Of a stretch of 64,000 bases of DNA, positions 35,354 to 45,988 are shown in pieces. The stretch is from Ulota crispa (Eukaryota; Streptophyta; Bryopsida; Orthotrichales; Orthotrichaceae). Every line of letters begins with the position of its first letter. Position 1 is the stretch's first letter. The stretch covers positions 3,240,727 to 3,304,726 of the forward strand of contig OY987245.1 of assembly GCA_963920765.1 (NCBI GenBank), read 5' to 3'. The notes beneath the pieces are model-generated. The model had not been told where the DNA came from and ran no database searches. It was given only the letters and a program-made list of their open reading frames with translations. The translations under genes and the position numbers were made by a program.

Positions 35354-35967
35354 TCTCCACTCAGGCTTTTTCATTCTAACAGCACGACAGCAGACCACTT
35401 CAGGAGCTTACTTTGTTGCAATTCCGGGCGTGTGTGGGGATTTTGCCTCTAGTGCAGAGTGGATACTTGTTTTGTGCACTGCGTGGAGGCAGCAGAAATC
35501 ATTGTTCTTTGCTTGTGATCGTGTGTGTTCTGGGTAGTAGCTCCCACCGAGCGTCAGTTGCCGCGGTGCAAGTAGCAGATTGCAGCCGGTTGAGGGTCAA
35601 AATCATAAGTGACAAGAGGAGTCCTGTCGGTTGCGTCTTTTTGTCGGTTTGATGCTGTGTATAGACGGAGGTTGTCTTTCCAGCGTTCGTCCTGTCGAAT
35701 TGCGCTGGCTGTGGTGCTGTTATTGAGCAAGTGTTGGAAGGGTTTTATGTAGTGGTTTTTTGGGATGTTGCACCTGTGTGCCTTACTCTTGGGTGCCGCA
35801 GATGATGTGAAAGACAGTGCTTAGATCAGAAGCTTGAAATGGTCGGGTCAGAGAGTTGAAGCATTGTGTGGGGGATATGGTTTCTGGGAGGAACGAAAGT
35901 GGGGTGGAGTGATCATGTGTGACAGAGTGCGCTGTTAGAAGCGTATTACGGGGAATAAGAAGAAGAG

Positions 35968-37702
35968 GTGGAGAGAGTGTTACTGTCTGAGGGGACGTTT
36001 GTCAGCGTCAAAGCAGGGTTCCCGGCATCTTACGCAATGGCAATGTCACCATGGTCAATTGCCGGTTATTTGGAGAATTTACGGGCTGATGTTGCTCGTA
36101 GACATCCAGAATTGTACGATACAGCAGGGTGCAGAGCGAGATCGCGAAAATCGGCGTTAGCATGTGAGGAATCGTGGTCCGTATGGGAGGCGGTGACATC
36201 GCAAGAAGTGCGAGCCAGCAACTTGCCGTTGATATACGTCGACGTAATTCGTAAACGCATCAGCGAGGAAAGGAAGGCGTTTTACGAGGATTTTTGTGGA
36301 CTAGGAATGGGAGTGCTGTTTGGACCTGGAACGTTAGTTTTCAAATGGGAGCAAGTGCATTATGATGTGGTTAGGCGTGTCATCGAGAAACTGATAGTGC
36401 TGTTGGGATCCAGCACAATGCAAGCTGAAGAGGATGTGTTTAAACAAACTGAAGCGGTGGAGCGGATGTACGAAGCAGAAGTATAAGACAGAGAGCTACG
36501 GAGGTCACGGTGGGATGTGCTCGTGGAGAACTGGTGTTCTTTTTTGCGGGCATCTACACGGCAGGAGGATCTTGAGCAATCCTTTTCAGCAATATCGACG
36601 CTTTTGTACGCGGTGGTGGTGTCCTCTGTGTCGCTGCTCGTGTTTGTGTACCGATATCTCACTGGCTATGTCGACACAGGGGGCACCTTGACATGTTCGT
36701 CGGGTTCTGTCCAGTTCAGAGCCATCTTCATCTCCGTCGTACTCTTTGACGGGGCATACGTTTGGATCAAGTTCCGAGACGCAGCCTCCACGTCAAGCGG
36801 AGGAAAGCGCAGATCTCGAGGGGACGGGGGTTTCCGGACCTGTGACTCTTCCCAAATCTAAGAAACTCGTATCTAGATACACACCTCCGGGGCAGTCTGG
36901 AAATCACCTCAATCTCGGCGTGTGCGATGACGACGAAGAAGTGGCGATCAAGAAGCAAATAGCTGCATTTTTCTACGGGCAGGGCGAAGGGCAGTTGGCG
37001 CTTGGAGGTGGTCGCTATTTCCAGGTTCCAGCAACGTTACGAGAGGAAGGGGAAGGCCTGTCCGTGGAGGAGAAGAGAAGATGGGTCCGAGAGAAGGTGA
37101 GGGAGGTGTACCAGTCATACAGAAACGCGAAGGCCATTGACCCCACTTCTCACCATTTTTCTGAAGATGCTGCCGACTTTAGTTCCTTCTTGAAGGAATG
37201 CGTTCCTGGATCCCCAGTGCAGGAAATGCTGGTTCCGGATTCAGTAATTGTTTCGGAGGATGCTTACAATGGTGCTCCAACTTCGAATGGACTGAGTATG
37301 GGCGAGGATGGTGTGTTACAGGAGTTTGTGTTTGGTGACGGGGCAATGGTGAGCTCTTTCCTGCCCGCTCAGGAAGGAATGCAGAAAGTGGATGTGGCAG
37401 CACCGGCTGGGGTTAACTTTGGCATGGCAGAGTCGAAACCTAATGTGTTTGCTATGATGGTAATCAGTTGCAAAGATAAGGAGATTCAGGAATTGAAGCA
37501 AAAGTATCAAAAGAAGAACCAGAAGATTGAAAGAAAGAAGCAAAAGATTCAGGAGGAGAAACAGAAGAACGAGGAATTGAAGCTAAAACTTCAAGAACGA
37601 GACAGTAGGATTTCTGGGTTGGAACGTGAGAATGAGCTTTTAAGAGCTTTGACTTGGGTTGATCCTCAGGTGAAGGAGCTTGATTTGGATGGACTAGCAT
37701 AG
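35968..37702 (+). pseudogene. Gene X, unit A: broken paralogue
   Basis: Closely similar to 45989-47686 but with three lesions. The start codon is GTG where unit B has ATG (agaagag followed by GTG or ATG). Codon 173 is TAA (36484-36486) where unit B has CAA. At about 36826-36855 a 16-nt net length difference shifts the frame, so the C-terminal half continues in another frame (to the TAG at 37702). The C-terminal half remains open for over 280 codons and keeps the AP2-like stretch and coiled coil, which means decay is recent or the half is still under some constraint. Leader, TATA and 3' flank are conserved. Confidence 0.85.
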
Positions 37703-39263
37703 AGACACATGAAATTGGCTTGACAATTGTTTTATCAATACCGTGACTTGTCATGATATGTGGTTATCCACTGTAAAAATAGATATATTTATGATTGCCA
37801 TAAGTGTGACATAGAGCTGTAGATTGTTGTGAAGGGAACCTTTTCTAGGCAATTTTCTTGGCCTCAATGTGACCTAATGTTGACTCTGACTACCTCAACA
37901 CTTAAAAAATTGGGTGAGAAATAGTGGACGAAATTGTCAAACTCCTTGCAAACTCACACCAGGGTTGCCAAGTATTGGATGAAGTATACTAACGTTAATG
38001 GATTTTATGGATGAAAATGCACACATGATGATTCTATGCCTTCTTCCTTACCTGCTTGCTTTTCTGGGTGCATGTTCCTCAATTAACAAGAGAAAACAAA
38101 AAAAATCTTCTAAATTGTTGTGTATGTGAGGTTCATAAACCTTGCATGCATGGCATCCATCAGTTGAATTCCAATTTCTCTTTGTTTGTCATGGAAATTG
38201 TGTTGCTGAAACTCGTGGTATATGTTTGCCCAATTCGACCGTACTCACAAATAAACCTCCACACCCATCCTTCTCCTATGAGCAAAGCTTCAAGATTAGA
38301 GGTTTCTACTGGGGGTTCTGCAATCAATTTCCTGCAACTTTTTTTCAAATTTTCAATGTCCTATTTGACCTTCAAAGTTCAGTCGTCTTCTTCAGAATAT
38401 TTAAATAAAAAAATATGGGTCCTTTACTAGTTCCTTTACACAATAGTCTATTACTAAGTTCATTCTATGTTCAACGTGGTTCTTATGCTATCAAGAACGT
38501 GTACCCTAGCTGTATGTTTACTACATGCCAACTTTGGATGTGATGAAAATGAGGACTTTTCATTACATTACCTGTTAAACATTACATTACCTATTAAACT
38601 TACGCTCTGTTTCTGGAATTTGGACGATCACGGGGAGCATTGCGTGGATAACATGAGATCTCTTCAACTACAAAAAAATTGGTGGTGGGTTTATTGGAAA
38701 GTTGATTACTACTATCTCTAATCACAAACGAACGATATGATTCACTTGAGCAGTCAACGAGATGAACTCTACGTTTTAAAACTGATCATTATATGCTGCA
38801 GATAAGATGAACCTGCAGTCTAGCTATGGCATCCCATATACTTTTCTCCTTACCTGCTATACAATATATCCAAAGTAGAAGTCCCGTAGTTTTTATTGAA
38901 GTCTAAGAATCTATTGTATGAGCTTAAACAGCTAAGAATAAAAAGAAACAAATCTTGCTCTTCGAAAACAAGTCAGTCCAGAATAATCCAAAGATTGATT
39001 TCAAAGTTCCGACATGTTCAAGCACAGTACCCTTCTAAAAAAGTCCGAGATGAAATCTCCTAGTTTTGAACAAAACTATTTACAGAGAACTTCAATCAGC
39101 CGGCTCCGATTGTCAAGTCAATCAAGCATTAGAGTAGGACTTGAACAAAAGAAGATTTCATGTTCGTTTTCATATATTGGTGCGGTGTCCAATACCTTAA
39201 AATATGTCCCACTCCCTGCAACAACAGTCCTACACTATCAAGCCACATGCGTGGACTATCGTC

Positions 39264-39675
39264 TAAGGTAGACATACCCATTCCCGAGTGTTAAAGGGTT
39301 TAGGGTACCGCAAGGTCTTGGAAATTTCAGGAAGAAAATCCGTAAGGTTAGCTATTCAACAAGCGATCCTGGAATGTCATTTCTGTGGAAAAAAGAATTG
39401 TATAATATTTTATGTTAAAATGTAAAGTTATAATTTATAGTGTCTATAAAAGCAACTCTAGATTAATTGTGAAGCTATTTGAATGTGTTCCTATAACAAC
39501 ATTTGACGGTCCTAATTTCAACCCTCCCAAACCAGTTTAGCAGCTGATATGTGACAAGATTTGCTTGTGCAAATAATGTTCACTGCTCCAATTTGGGTTC
39601 AGTACTGTATGGTGGAGCCCTCGAATCTAGGGTGAGGAATTGGGAACCGCTGGGGAACGGGTGTGTCTACCTTCC
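39264..39675. mobile_element. 412-bp MITE with AAGGTAG ends, unit A
   Basis: Opens CTAAGGTAGACATACCCATT and closes acgggtgtgtctaccttcc. It is similar along its length to 58926-59335 (shared tgttaaagggtttagg-type, caaggtctt, tcaacaagc and ttctgtggaaaaa-type words). Unit B lacks it: there the sequence passes straight from catccgtagaacat to the ggtgcttctgac stretch (about 49120-49150). The flanking bases are decayed forms of TTAA. Confidence 0.75.
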
Positions 39676-39839
39676 CTCGGAGCTTCTGGTAAAACAATAC
39701 CTTGTGTACAAGAAAGAGAAAACAAGCGCGAAAGAAGTTGAAAAGGGAACCACGGACAAACCACACGAGCATCACCCTGAACACGTGGGAAGAAAGTGCA
39801 CGCCTGGATATACACTGTCGGGTCAAAAGTGCAGATATA

Positions 39840-40799
39840 CAAACAGCTGGCTCGGTTTACTGCACATACGTCGATCTGGGCCCCGCCCTGTCAGTGCCGA
39901 TAATAAACTGTCTCCTTTTGCTGCCCCTTGTGATGAGCTGCCCAAAGCAACTTCAGCTTCTGTCATTGAGTTTCAAGTGGTCAAGGTAGGAAGATGAAAT
40001 CAAAATATTGGCATCAATTTCAAAGTTCCAATTGTAAGCATTTGGTTGCAAAGATTTTTCAAAGTCTAAAATCATTAGAATTGTATGGTTGTGAGTAGGG
40101 GATGCTAAACACAACTCTTAGTGAAGTCTTTAGTGTGCTCATACACTCATAATACTAGAGGAGTTCTTAAATTGTGAGATGGGGCACTCTAAACCATCAT
40201 GTCAATCACCCAAAACCATCACTTTGTCACCCATAACCATCACGTTGTCACCCAAAACCAATTTTTTTCTATACTTGGCAATGACTAACAAAATCATGTG
40301 TCAGTGTCCCCAATGGCATTGCCTATGGGCAAGTGTGACACGTGATTTTGTTGGTCATTGCCAAGTATAGAAAAAAATTGGTTTTGGGTGACAACGTGAT
40401 GGTTATGGGTGACAAAGTGATGGTTTTGGGTGATTGACATGATGGTTTAGAGTGCCCCATCTCACAATTTAAGAACTCCTCTAGTATTATGAGTGTATGA
40501 GCACACTAAAGACTTCACTAAGAGTTGTGTTTAGCATCCCCTACTCACAACCATACAATTCTAATGATTTTAGACTTTGAAAAATCTTTGCAACCAAATG
40601 CTTACAATTGGAACTTTGAAATTGATGCCAATATTTTGATTTCATCTTCCTACCTTGACCACTTGAAACTCAATGACAGAAGCTGAAGTTGCTTTGGGCA
40701 GCTCATCACAAGGGGCAGCAAAAGGAGACAGTTTATTATCGGCACTGACAGGGCGGGGCCCAGATCGACGTATGTGCAGTAAACCGAGCCCAAACAGCT
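39840..40799. mobile_element. 942-bp near-perfect palindrome with 9-bp target duplication
   Basis: The element is 39849-40790. The two arms, about 440 bp each, appear identical by eye from ggctcggtttactgcacata to the ttggcaatga stretch, with about 30-50 bp of imperfect centre around 40320. CAAACAGCT flanks both sides (39840-39848 and 40791-40799), a 9-bp target duplication as made by Mutator-like elements. Unit B has one copy of the site (catgaacagcttggattcc, about 49285). The outer 120 bp of each arm are richer in G+C than the interior and contain an ATG-initiated frame reading outward (MTEAEVALGSSSQGAAKGDS then LLSALTGRGPDRRMCSKP, 40673-40790), possibly a captured 5' exon. The very high arm identity implies a young insertion. 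Confidence 0.85.
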
Positions 40800-40857
40800 T
40801 GGATTCTTGTCACATGTTAACGCGAGCTAGCTTATATATGTAGAATTTTGTTCTCTA

Positions 40858-41962
40858 ATGAACCACGGCCTTTCTTCAACTTCGAAGGTGTTGGCTAGAC
40901 CTGCGACACAAAACACAAAAATGCAAGAAATTTGTTACAATCACTTTTGGTTACCAAATTGTCATCCAAAGGTTTGGAGGGAGGGCAATGTGCTTATCCA
41001 AAAGGAAACACACAAAAGTTATAAGAACAAAAACTTGCATTTTCATTGCACAACGTGCTTTTGAGATCCAGAGCAGCACTATAGAACATGAATGGAAGAG
41101 TTCCACTTCCAAGTAATAGAACTCATCACCTAGCTTTGTGACATGACAATGGAATGTTATCTTTCTCACAAATCTTCGGTTGAGCTCTATTGCCTTACAC
41201 AGTGGTATTTCCAAAACCATTCCTGAAGATTGCTCTTATGCTATGAGGACACACAACACAATTAAAAATATATATTCAACATTCAAATTGTTGCTGAACT
41301 AAAGATCAAGAGTGGTCCGTTTGTCCACAACCTGCTGGTAAGCAGCTGTGAGTAGGCTCAGCTCCTCGGCTCCTGAGTGCTTCGTGAACCACAATTTTAG
41401 GGCATGATCCTTTGTATCTCCTCCTTTCGTTTCCAAGGAACTTTCTCCAACTGCACCACTTTAGCTCACAACAAAGCTACTTATAGATGTACAGAAAAAC
41501 ACCAACAGTTGTCAACCGCTGTCGAAGTCAAAGTGGGCTTATAGACTCCATAAAACCATAAAGCCGGTTCTCATCCAAGAGCTCTGCTGCTTATCAGGAC
41601 ATGCCTCAACAACACCGAATATGTTTGAAATTTACTAAATAGTTTGCAACTCCGAAAACAGAAGGGTGAAAGCCCAAACTCTCAAGCACCAATACTCAGA
41701 CAGCCAGATGATTCTGCAAGCGTCCAAAGGATGCCCCCATGGGCTCTAGAAGCACTACATCACCATTGGAATCTCAGTAGGACTCCACCACAGCAGGCTT
41801 CTTTTCTTGTTTTAAGAAGGCATCTTGGAAGTTTTTGAACTGTATTTGTAAGATCATTAATGAAACATTCAAACAAGAGTGTAATTGTAGAATCTCAAAC
41901 TTTGAGGTGTGTGGAACTGACTTGTCATTGGCGTACAATCTCAGGTGGTGAAACCGGCAGTT
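40858..41962 (-). pseudogene. YEATS exons 5-7, unit A, broken
   Basis: Corresponds to the 3' half of the intact gene at 49314-50126. Exon 5 (about 41690-41958) is interrupted by about 100 bp of foreign sequence (near 41813-41912) and has lost parts. Exon 6 (about 41312-41451) still reads [20 protein letters not shown] and keeps its splice sites. Exon 7 (about 40895) starts GTC TAG, a stop at its second codon. There are no upstream exons: the duplicated block begins at the exon 5 / intron 4 border (41962). It cannot make a YEATS domain. Confidence 0.85.
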
Positions 41963-42779
41963 GATAAAGATGCTAATTTTTTTTTCAATGCATGGTATCT
42001 CCTAGATTAGGGAGCATGAAGACTAGAAGAGTTGGATTAGAAAATGTATAAGCTAGCTTGTCAAGCAAATAGCCTAAATTCATGCACAACCAACCAAGTC
42101 ATTTGAAGTAATTTTCACTTCAAGTTTTTTGGAAATCTTAGGAGAGGGCTCAAATCAAGTTTGGAATATGGGCGTCACAATGTTCTTGTAATTTTCTCCT
42201 CGGACACACCATGTGATTTGTCCTCGAGCCCAGAATTTTGCACAAAATTCTAGTCTTGGGGCCAATTATTTTTGCTCTTTTTGCCAATTCATACTTCTGT
42301 TCATTATTTTAGTAAACTCAATCCTACAACAAAAATTTTGTTATGTAATATAGCAATAACTTTTGGGTCACAACAAAGGGTTCTGTAACTTCATTACTTT
42401 GTTTTATTTTGGTGCTGCTTGTGACACCAACTTACACATGGCACACTCTTTGTGATACGTCTAGAATGATATAAATTGAAATTTCAGTGTACTACATCAA
42501 TTCCCATAATTGGTGAAGAACTAGTTCTCATTCAGTGATGAGTTCCGTGGTATGTAACAATTGAGGTTTTATGCATGTGTGGGTGGAAGTGATCAAATTA
42601 ACCAAGTGTAGCATGCCTTGTCACTGGTTGGATGGTTTGTGAGGATTGAGCAATTTACTCCATGGTACACCAAAACATTTACATTGTGCTTTAGACCCTT
42701 TTTTAACCACGTATTTGTAACAAACTTTTGCAAGTACCAAGGTGGAAGCCGCACAAGGTTTTACGCAGACCAATTTTGC

Positions 42780-43690
42780 TTTTTGTAAGTCAAAATCTGA
42801 AATGATCATCCAAACTTGTGGTTTGAAGTAAAAGTAAATCCTTACAGTTTTTTGGCCCACTCACAGAGATTGAATACTTATCACATATTCTTGACAAGTT
42901 GTGGTATGTAAGTTCATCGAGAAGTTCATCATGTTGAAATAAGTCAAAACAACTCTCACATGGATTGGATGTAGAGTACTTGCATGTCACAACATTCAAG
43001 TTCTACATTGTTGTGACAATGTCTTATACCATGAAACATAGACTGAGGTTATGCTAATAGAGAATGTTCCATAATTGTTCTTGCTCTGAAAGCTCACTCT
43101 AACACAGAGGTGCAACTTGAAGTTTGTAGTGTATCAACAAGGAACATTTTGTTATGGTTTGAGCATCTCCCAATCTATCATCAATAGTTTATACCTTATT
43201 TGACACAGAGTTTTGAAATTCTGAATAAAAGTGAATGTAATGCAATTTTTGCTTGTCAATCAAGAAAAGTATGACCAAAATAATATTTTACAAAGTGCAA
43301 TCTCTTTTGCAAGTCTATATCAATGCTTAGAAGGAAGCCTCATGAATGATCATCTTTACAAGCAAAGCTCTGTTTGTAAGCTGTGACTTATAACATAACC
43401 CGTTGCAAATGAGAACATTGATCCCTACCACAAATTCCTACCTTATGTTTTCAAAAACCTTCTGAAAAAGGACAAGGGCCCATTGTGGATAGTGGATACT
43501 CTACTCAACAATTTGAGAGTTTATAGTTTTTCCAAACATTGCCTAAAGCAATCAACACTAAGAGAAGTTTCAGTCTTTTGTCACTTTTTATAGTAGCTCA
43601 ACAAAGTAAGAGAACATAATCAAAATCACGATTGCCTTTTAACAAGCATGATAAGAAGCATGATAAGAATCATGCTTATATTTGTGGAAA
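42780..43690 (+). pseudogene. Possible old gag relic, unit B
   Basis: Counterpart of 32290-33180. It reads ILDKLWYVSSSRSS and SHGLDVEYLHVT with stops, and near 43675 an AYICGK stretch. Shared by both units, so older than the duplication. Identification as gag is tentative. Confidence 0.3.
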
Positions 43691-43695
43691 AGTGG

Positions 43696-44644
43696 TTAAC
43701 CCCTCAAGGAACAAGTGCCTATTCAATAGCCACTTGAGAACTTGGGTAGGGTCATATGAAGTCATTTTTTATTAGATGTTCTCAAAATTGTTACACAAGG
43801 TGCAAATATGTATTTCGTAATTGGAGATGTAATTTTTTCCCCAATTGGATGCCCGGTTCAAAAGTTATGTTACCCACAAGAATTTGGGCAGCTTGAGCAG
43901 CTTGGGCGTCTTTGGAGAACCTTATGCTAAAACTCTCATTGACTTTTGACAAGTATGTAACTAAAAAAACATAATGTACAATTGTCTAAAAAAAAAAAAA
44001 GAACTCTCACATCACATTTAGAAGGGAGTCAAACTTTGTTAACTATGTTTGTGTAGTTTCAAGGAAAATAAAATCTTGTAACTTTAGGCTCTATTATCTT
44101 TCAATCTATAAATCCAAAACTCTTGAAATTGTTTTTCACATATTCCAAATGATTGTCTCCAACTTTTCACCCTTCAGATTTCAAATAAAAGACTTCCTCA
44201 TTGCACAAGAAAGCGTGAAAGAATGATTATATTGCCAATTCACTTAACCTCCTTGCATTGCAAGGTGATTTAGACTAAGCTAGATTCTATATTTGCATCT
44301 GAAATTTTTCATGAGTGAATCTAACATCATATACTTGTGAATGGTCAAAAAGCTCAAATTTGTGTAGAGCAAAAATTTACTTTAGGAAGGCTCAAAGTTT
44401 GCTGGCCTTATTTTGCAAGAATGAAAAAAAGCCAATTTTCTCACTTCAAACATTATAATCTTACAATCTGTGCGGTCAAATGGACTAGTTTCTTTTTGCA
44501 CACATTAACTTATCTATTTGACACACTCTTGTGTGGTTGGAATTGAGAAAAAATGTTTTTATTTTCAATTTTGAGCAATACACTAAAAGTTGGCAGTTTT
44601 TGAGATTTTTTCTCAAAGAACACCCTCGGTCCTTTAGGGGTGAA
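43696..44644. mobile_element. 949-bp TTAA element in unit B
   Basis: Opens TTAACCCCTCAAGGAACAAG at 43696 and closes ccctcggtcctttagggg followed by TGAA (a decayed TTAA) at 44644. Unit A shows the empty site: gtggaaaagagg-TTGA-agattgagaaatgcc (about 33350-33380) against gtggaaaagtgg [element] agattggaaaatgcc. No transposase. Confidence 0.85.
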
Positions 44645-44664
44645 AGATTGGAAAATGCCGGAGT

Positions 44665-45038
44665 TTAAGGTAGGAATACCATAAACCATTACTAACCTCT
44701 ACTTGGAGAAATAAATTGTTTTAAGACCAACAATAGCTGCATCTGAAAAAGATTTTGAAATATTCTAAGAAGATGTCATTTCCTTGCATTTGATTGGTTC
44801 AAACTTGTTTAGGAACAAGATTCTAGAGGTAGCCATTTAAAGTGCACTTATGAAACTAGAATTGGTCCAAACCCTAAATTCACATTTACATTACATAAAA
44901 TATTCATTCTTGAGTTTTTTTTTTTTGCACTCTTCCTTATCCTTGTTCCTGCACAGATTGAGCATAATTTCTCAAGAAATCCCCATATCTTACAGGCTAA
45001 AGTGGCTTATTTTACTGTTTATGGTATTTCTACCTTAA
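44665..45038. mobile_element. 374-bp TTAA MITE in unit B
   Basis: TTAAGGTAGGAATACCATAA at 44665 and ttatggtatttctaccttaa at the right end (to 45038): 22-bp inverted termini with one mismatch, flanked by TTAA on both sides. It occupies exactly the TTAA that holds the unrelated 1273-bp element in unit A. No coding capacity. Confidence 0.9.
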
Positions 45039-45217
45039 AGAGTGAAGGTAAAATTTCTCTGCTTGGGCCTCTCAAGCGAGTGAAGTCAGTGAACTGTCGG
45101 CACACCAAATGCGGACGGTGGATCCCAGAAATTATAACTTTTTTTAATCTGCATGGTAGCCTTGGCCAATAAGGGCGAGGCACCTCAGCACAAATTCTCC
45201 CCCAAGACCACGTGCAC

Positions 45218-45352
45218 TCTCCCCTCTCCCCTCCCCAGCTCTCCCCTCTCTCCTTTCGTCCTCCCCTCTCTCCTCTCGTCCTCCCCTCGTCCTCCCCTCG
45301 TCCTCCCCTCGTCCTCCCCTCGTCCTCCCCTCGTCCTCCCCTCGTCCTCCCG
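45218..45352 (+). repeat. CT-rich tract with 11-bp repeats before gene X-B
   Basis: A pyrimidine tract ending in about six tandem copies of cgtcctcccct, directly upstream of the TATA box. It corresponds in position to the 26-bp minisatellite of unit A, but the repeat unit is different, so the two tracts expanded independently after duplication. Confidence 0.85.
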
Positions 45353-45360
45353 GGTGCGTG

Positions 45361-45367
45361 TATATAA
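45361..45367 (+). promoter_or_regulatory. TATA box of gene X, unit B
   Basis: tatataa lies 8 bp after the pyrimidine tract. Transcription would start about 30 bp downstream and give a leader of roughly 600 nt with several upstream ATGs before 45989. The leader is strongly conserved between units A and B. Confidence 0.55.
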
Positions 45368-45988
45368 TCTCTACTCAGGCTTTTCCATTCTAGCTGCACA
45401 ACAGCAGACCACTTCAAGAGCTGGCTGTGTTGCAATTCCGGGCGTGTATGGGGATTTTGCCTCTAGTGCAGAGTGGATACTTGTTTTGTGCACTGCGTGG
45501 AGGCAGCAGAAATCATTGTTCTTTGCTTGTGATCGTGTGTGTTCTAGATAGTAGCTCCCAGTCTCCCACAGAGCGTCATTCGCGGCGGTGCAAGTAGCAG
45601 ATTGAGCCGGTGGAGGGTCAAAATCATAAGTGACAAGAGGAGTCCTGTCGGTTGCGTCTTTTTGTCGGTTTGATGCTGTGTATAGACGGAGGTTGTCTTT
45701 CCAGCGTTCGTCCTGTCGAATTGCGCTGGCTGTGGTGCTGTTATTGAGCAAGTGTTGGAAGGGTTTTATGTAGTGGTTTTTTGGGATGTTGCACCTGTGT
45801 GCCTTACTCTTGGGTGCCGCAGATGATGTGAAAGACAGTGCTTAGATCAGAAGCTTGAAATGGTCGGGTCAGAGAGTTGAAGCATTGTGTGGGGGATGTG
45901 GTTTCTGGGAGGAACGAAAGTGGGGTGGAGTGATCATGTGTGACAGAGTGCGCTGTTAAAAGCGTATTACGAGGAATAAGAAGAAGAG

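Larger units (their letters stand above)
29940..41962 (+). repeat. Segmental duplication unit A
   Basis: Begins at ataaagatg before a T-rich run and gcatggtgtc, matching 41963 onward in unit B. It ends in YEATS exon 5 (41962). Homologous landmarks run in the same order in A and B: atgggcgtcacaatgttcttgta (31084 / 42170), aaacaactctcacatggattgg (32442 / 42948), the CT-rich tract and TATA (35060 / 45218), gene X (35968 / 45989), its 3' flank, and YEATS exons 7-5 (40858 / 49314). Extra sequence in A is explained by the solo LTR, the CACTA MITE, two TTAA-type elements and the palindrome listed separately. Confidence 0.85.

Noticed and set aside
34802-35537. Frames of 107-198 codons rich in Gly/Arg/Glu or Pro/Leu/Ser
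   Set aside because: Products of the 26-bp CT repeat read in all frames; the tract lies upstream of a TATA box conserved in the paralogue.
36746-36850. Apparent alternative start (MTGHTFGSSSETQ...) for the gene X-A C-terminal frame
   Set aside because: This part is the out-of-frame reading of the upstream gene X sequence; comparison with unit B shows the true frame enters only after about 36850.
39551-39997. 148-codon frame crossing a MITE end and the palindrome
   Set aside because: It joins sequence from three unrelated sources (MITE, host flank, palindrome arm). Only the outward frame at 40673 was kept, as a possible captured exon.
44665-45038. Tourist/PIF-Harbinger identity for the GGTAG-ended MITEs
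   Set aside because: Direct TTA or TAA duplications would leave a different right flank; here TTAA is present on both sides. Not excluded for decayed copies.
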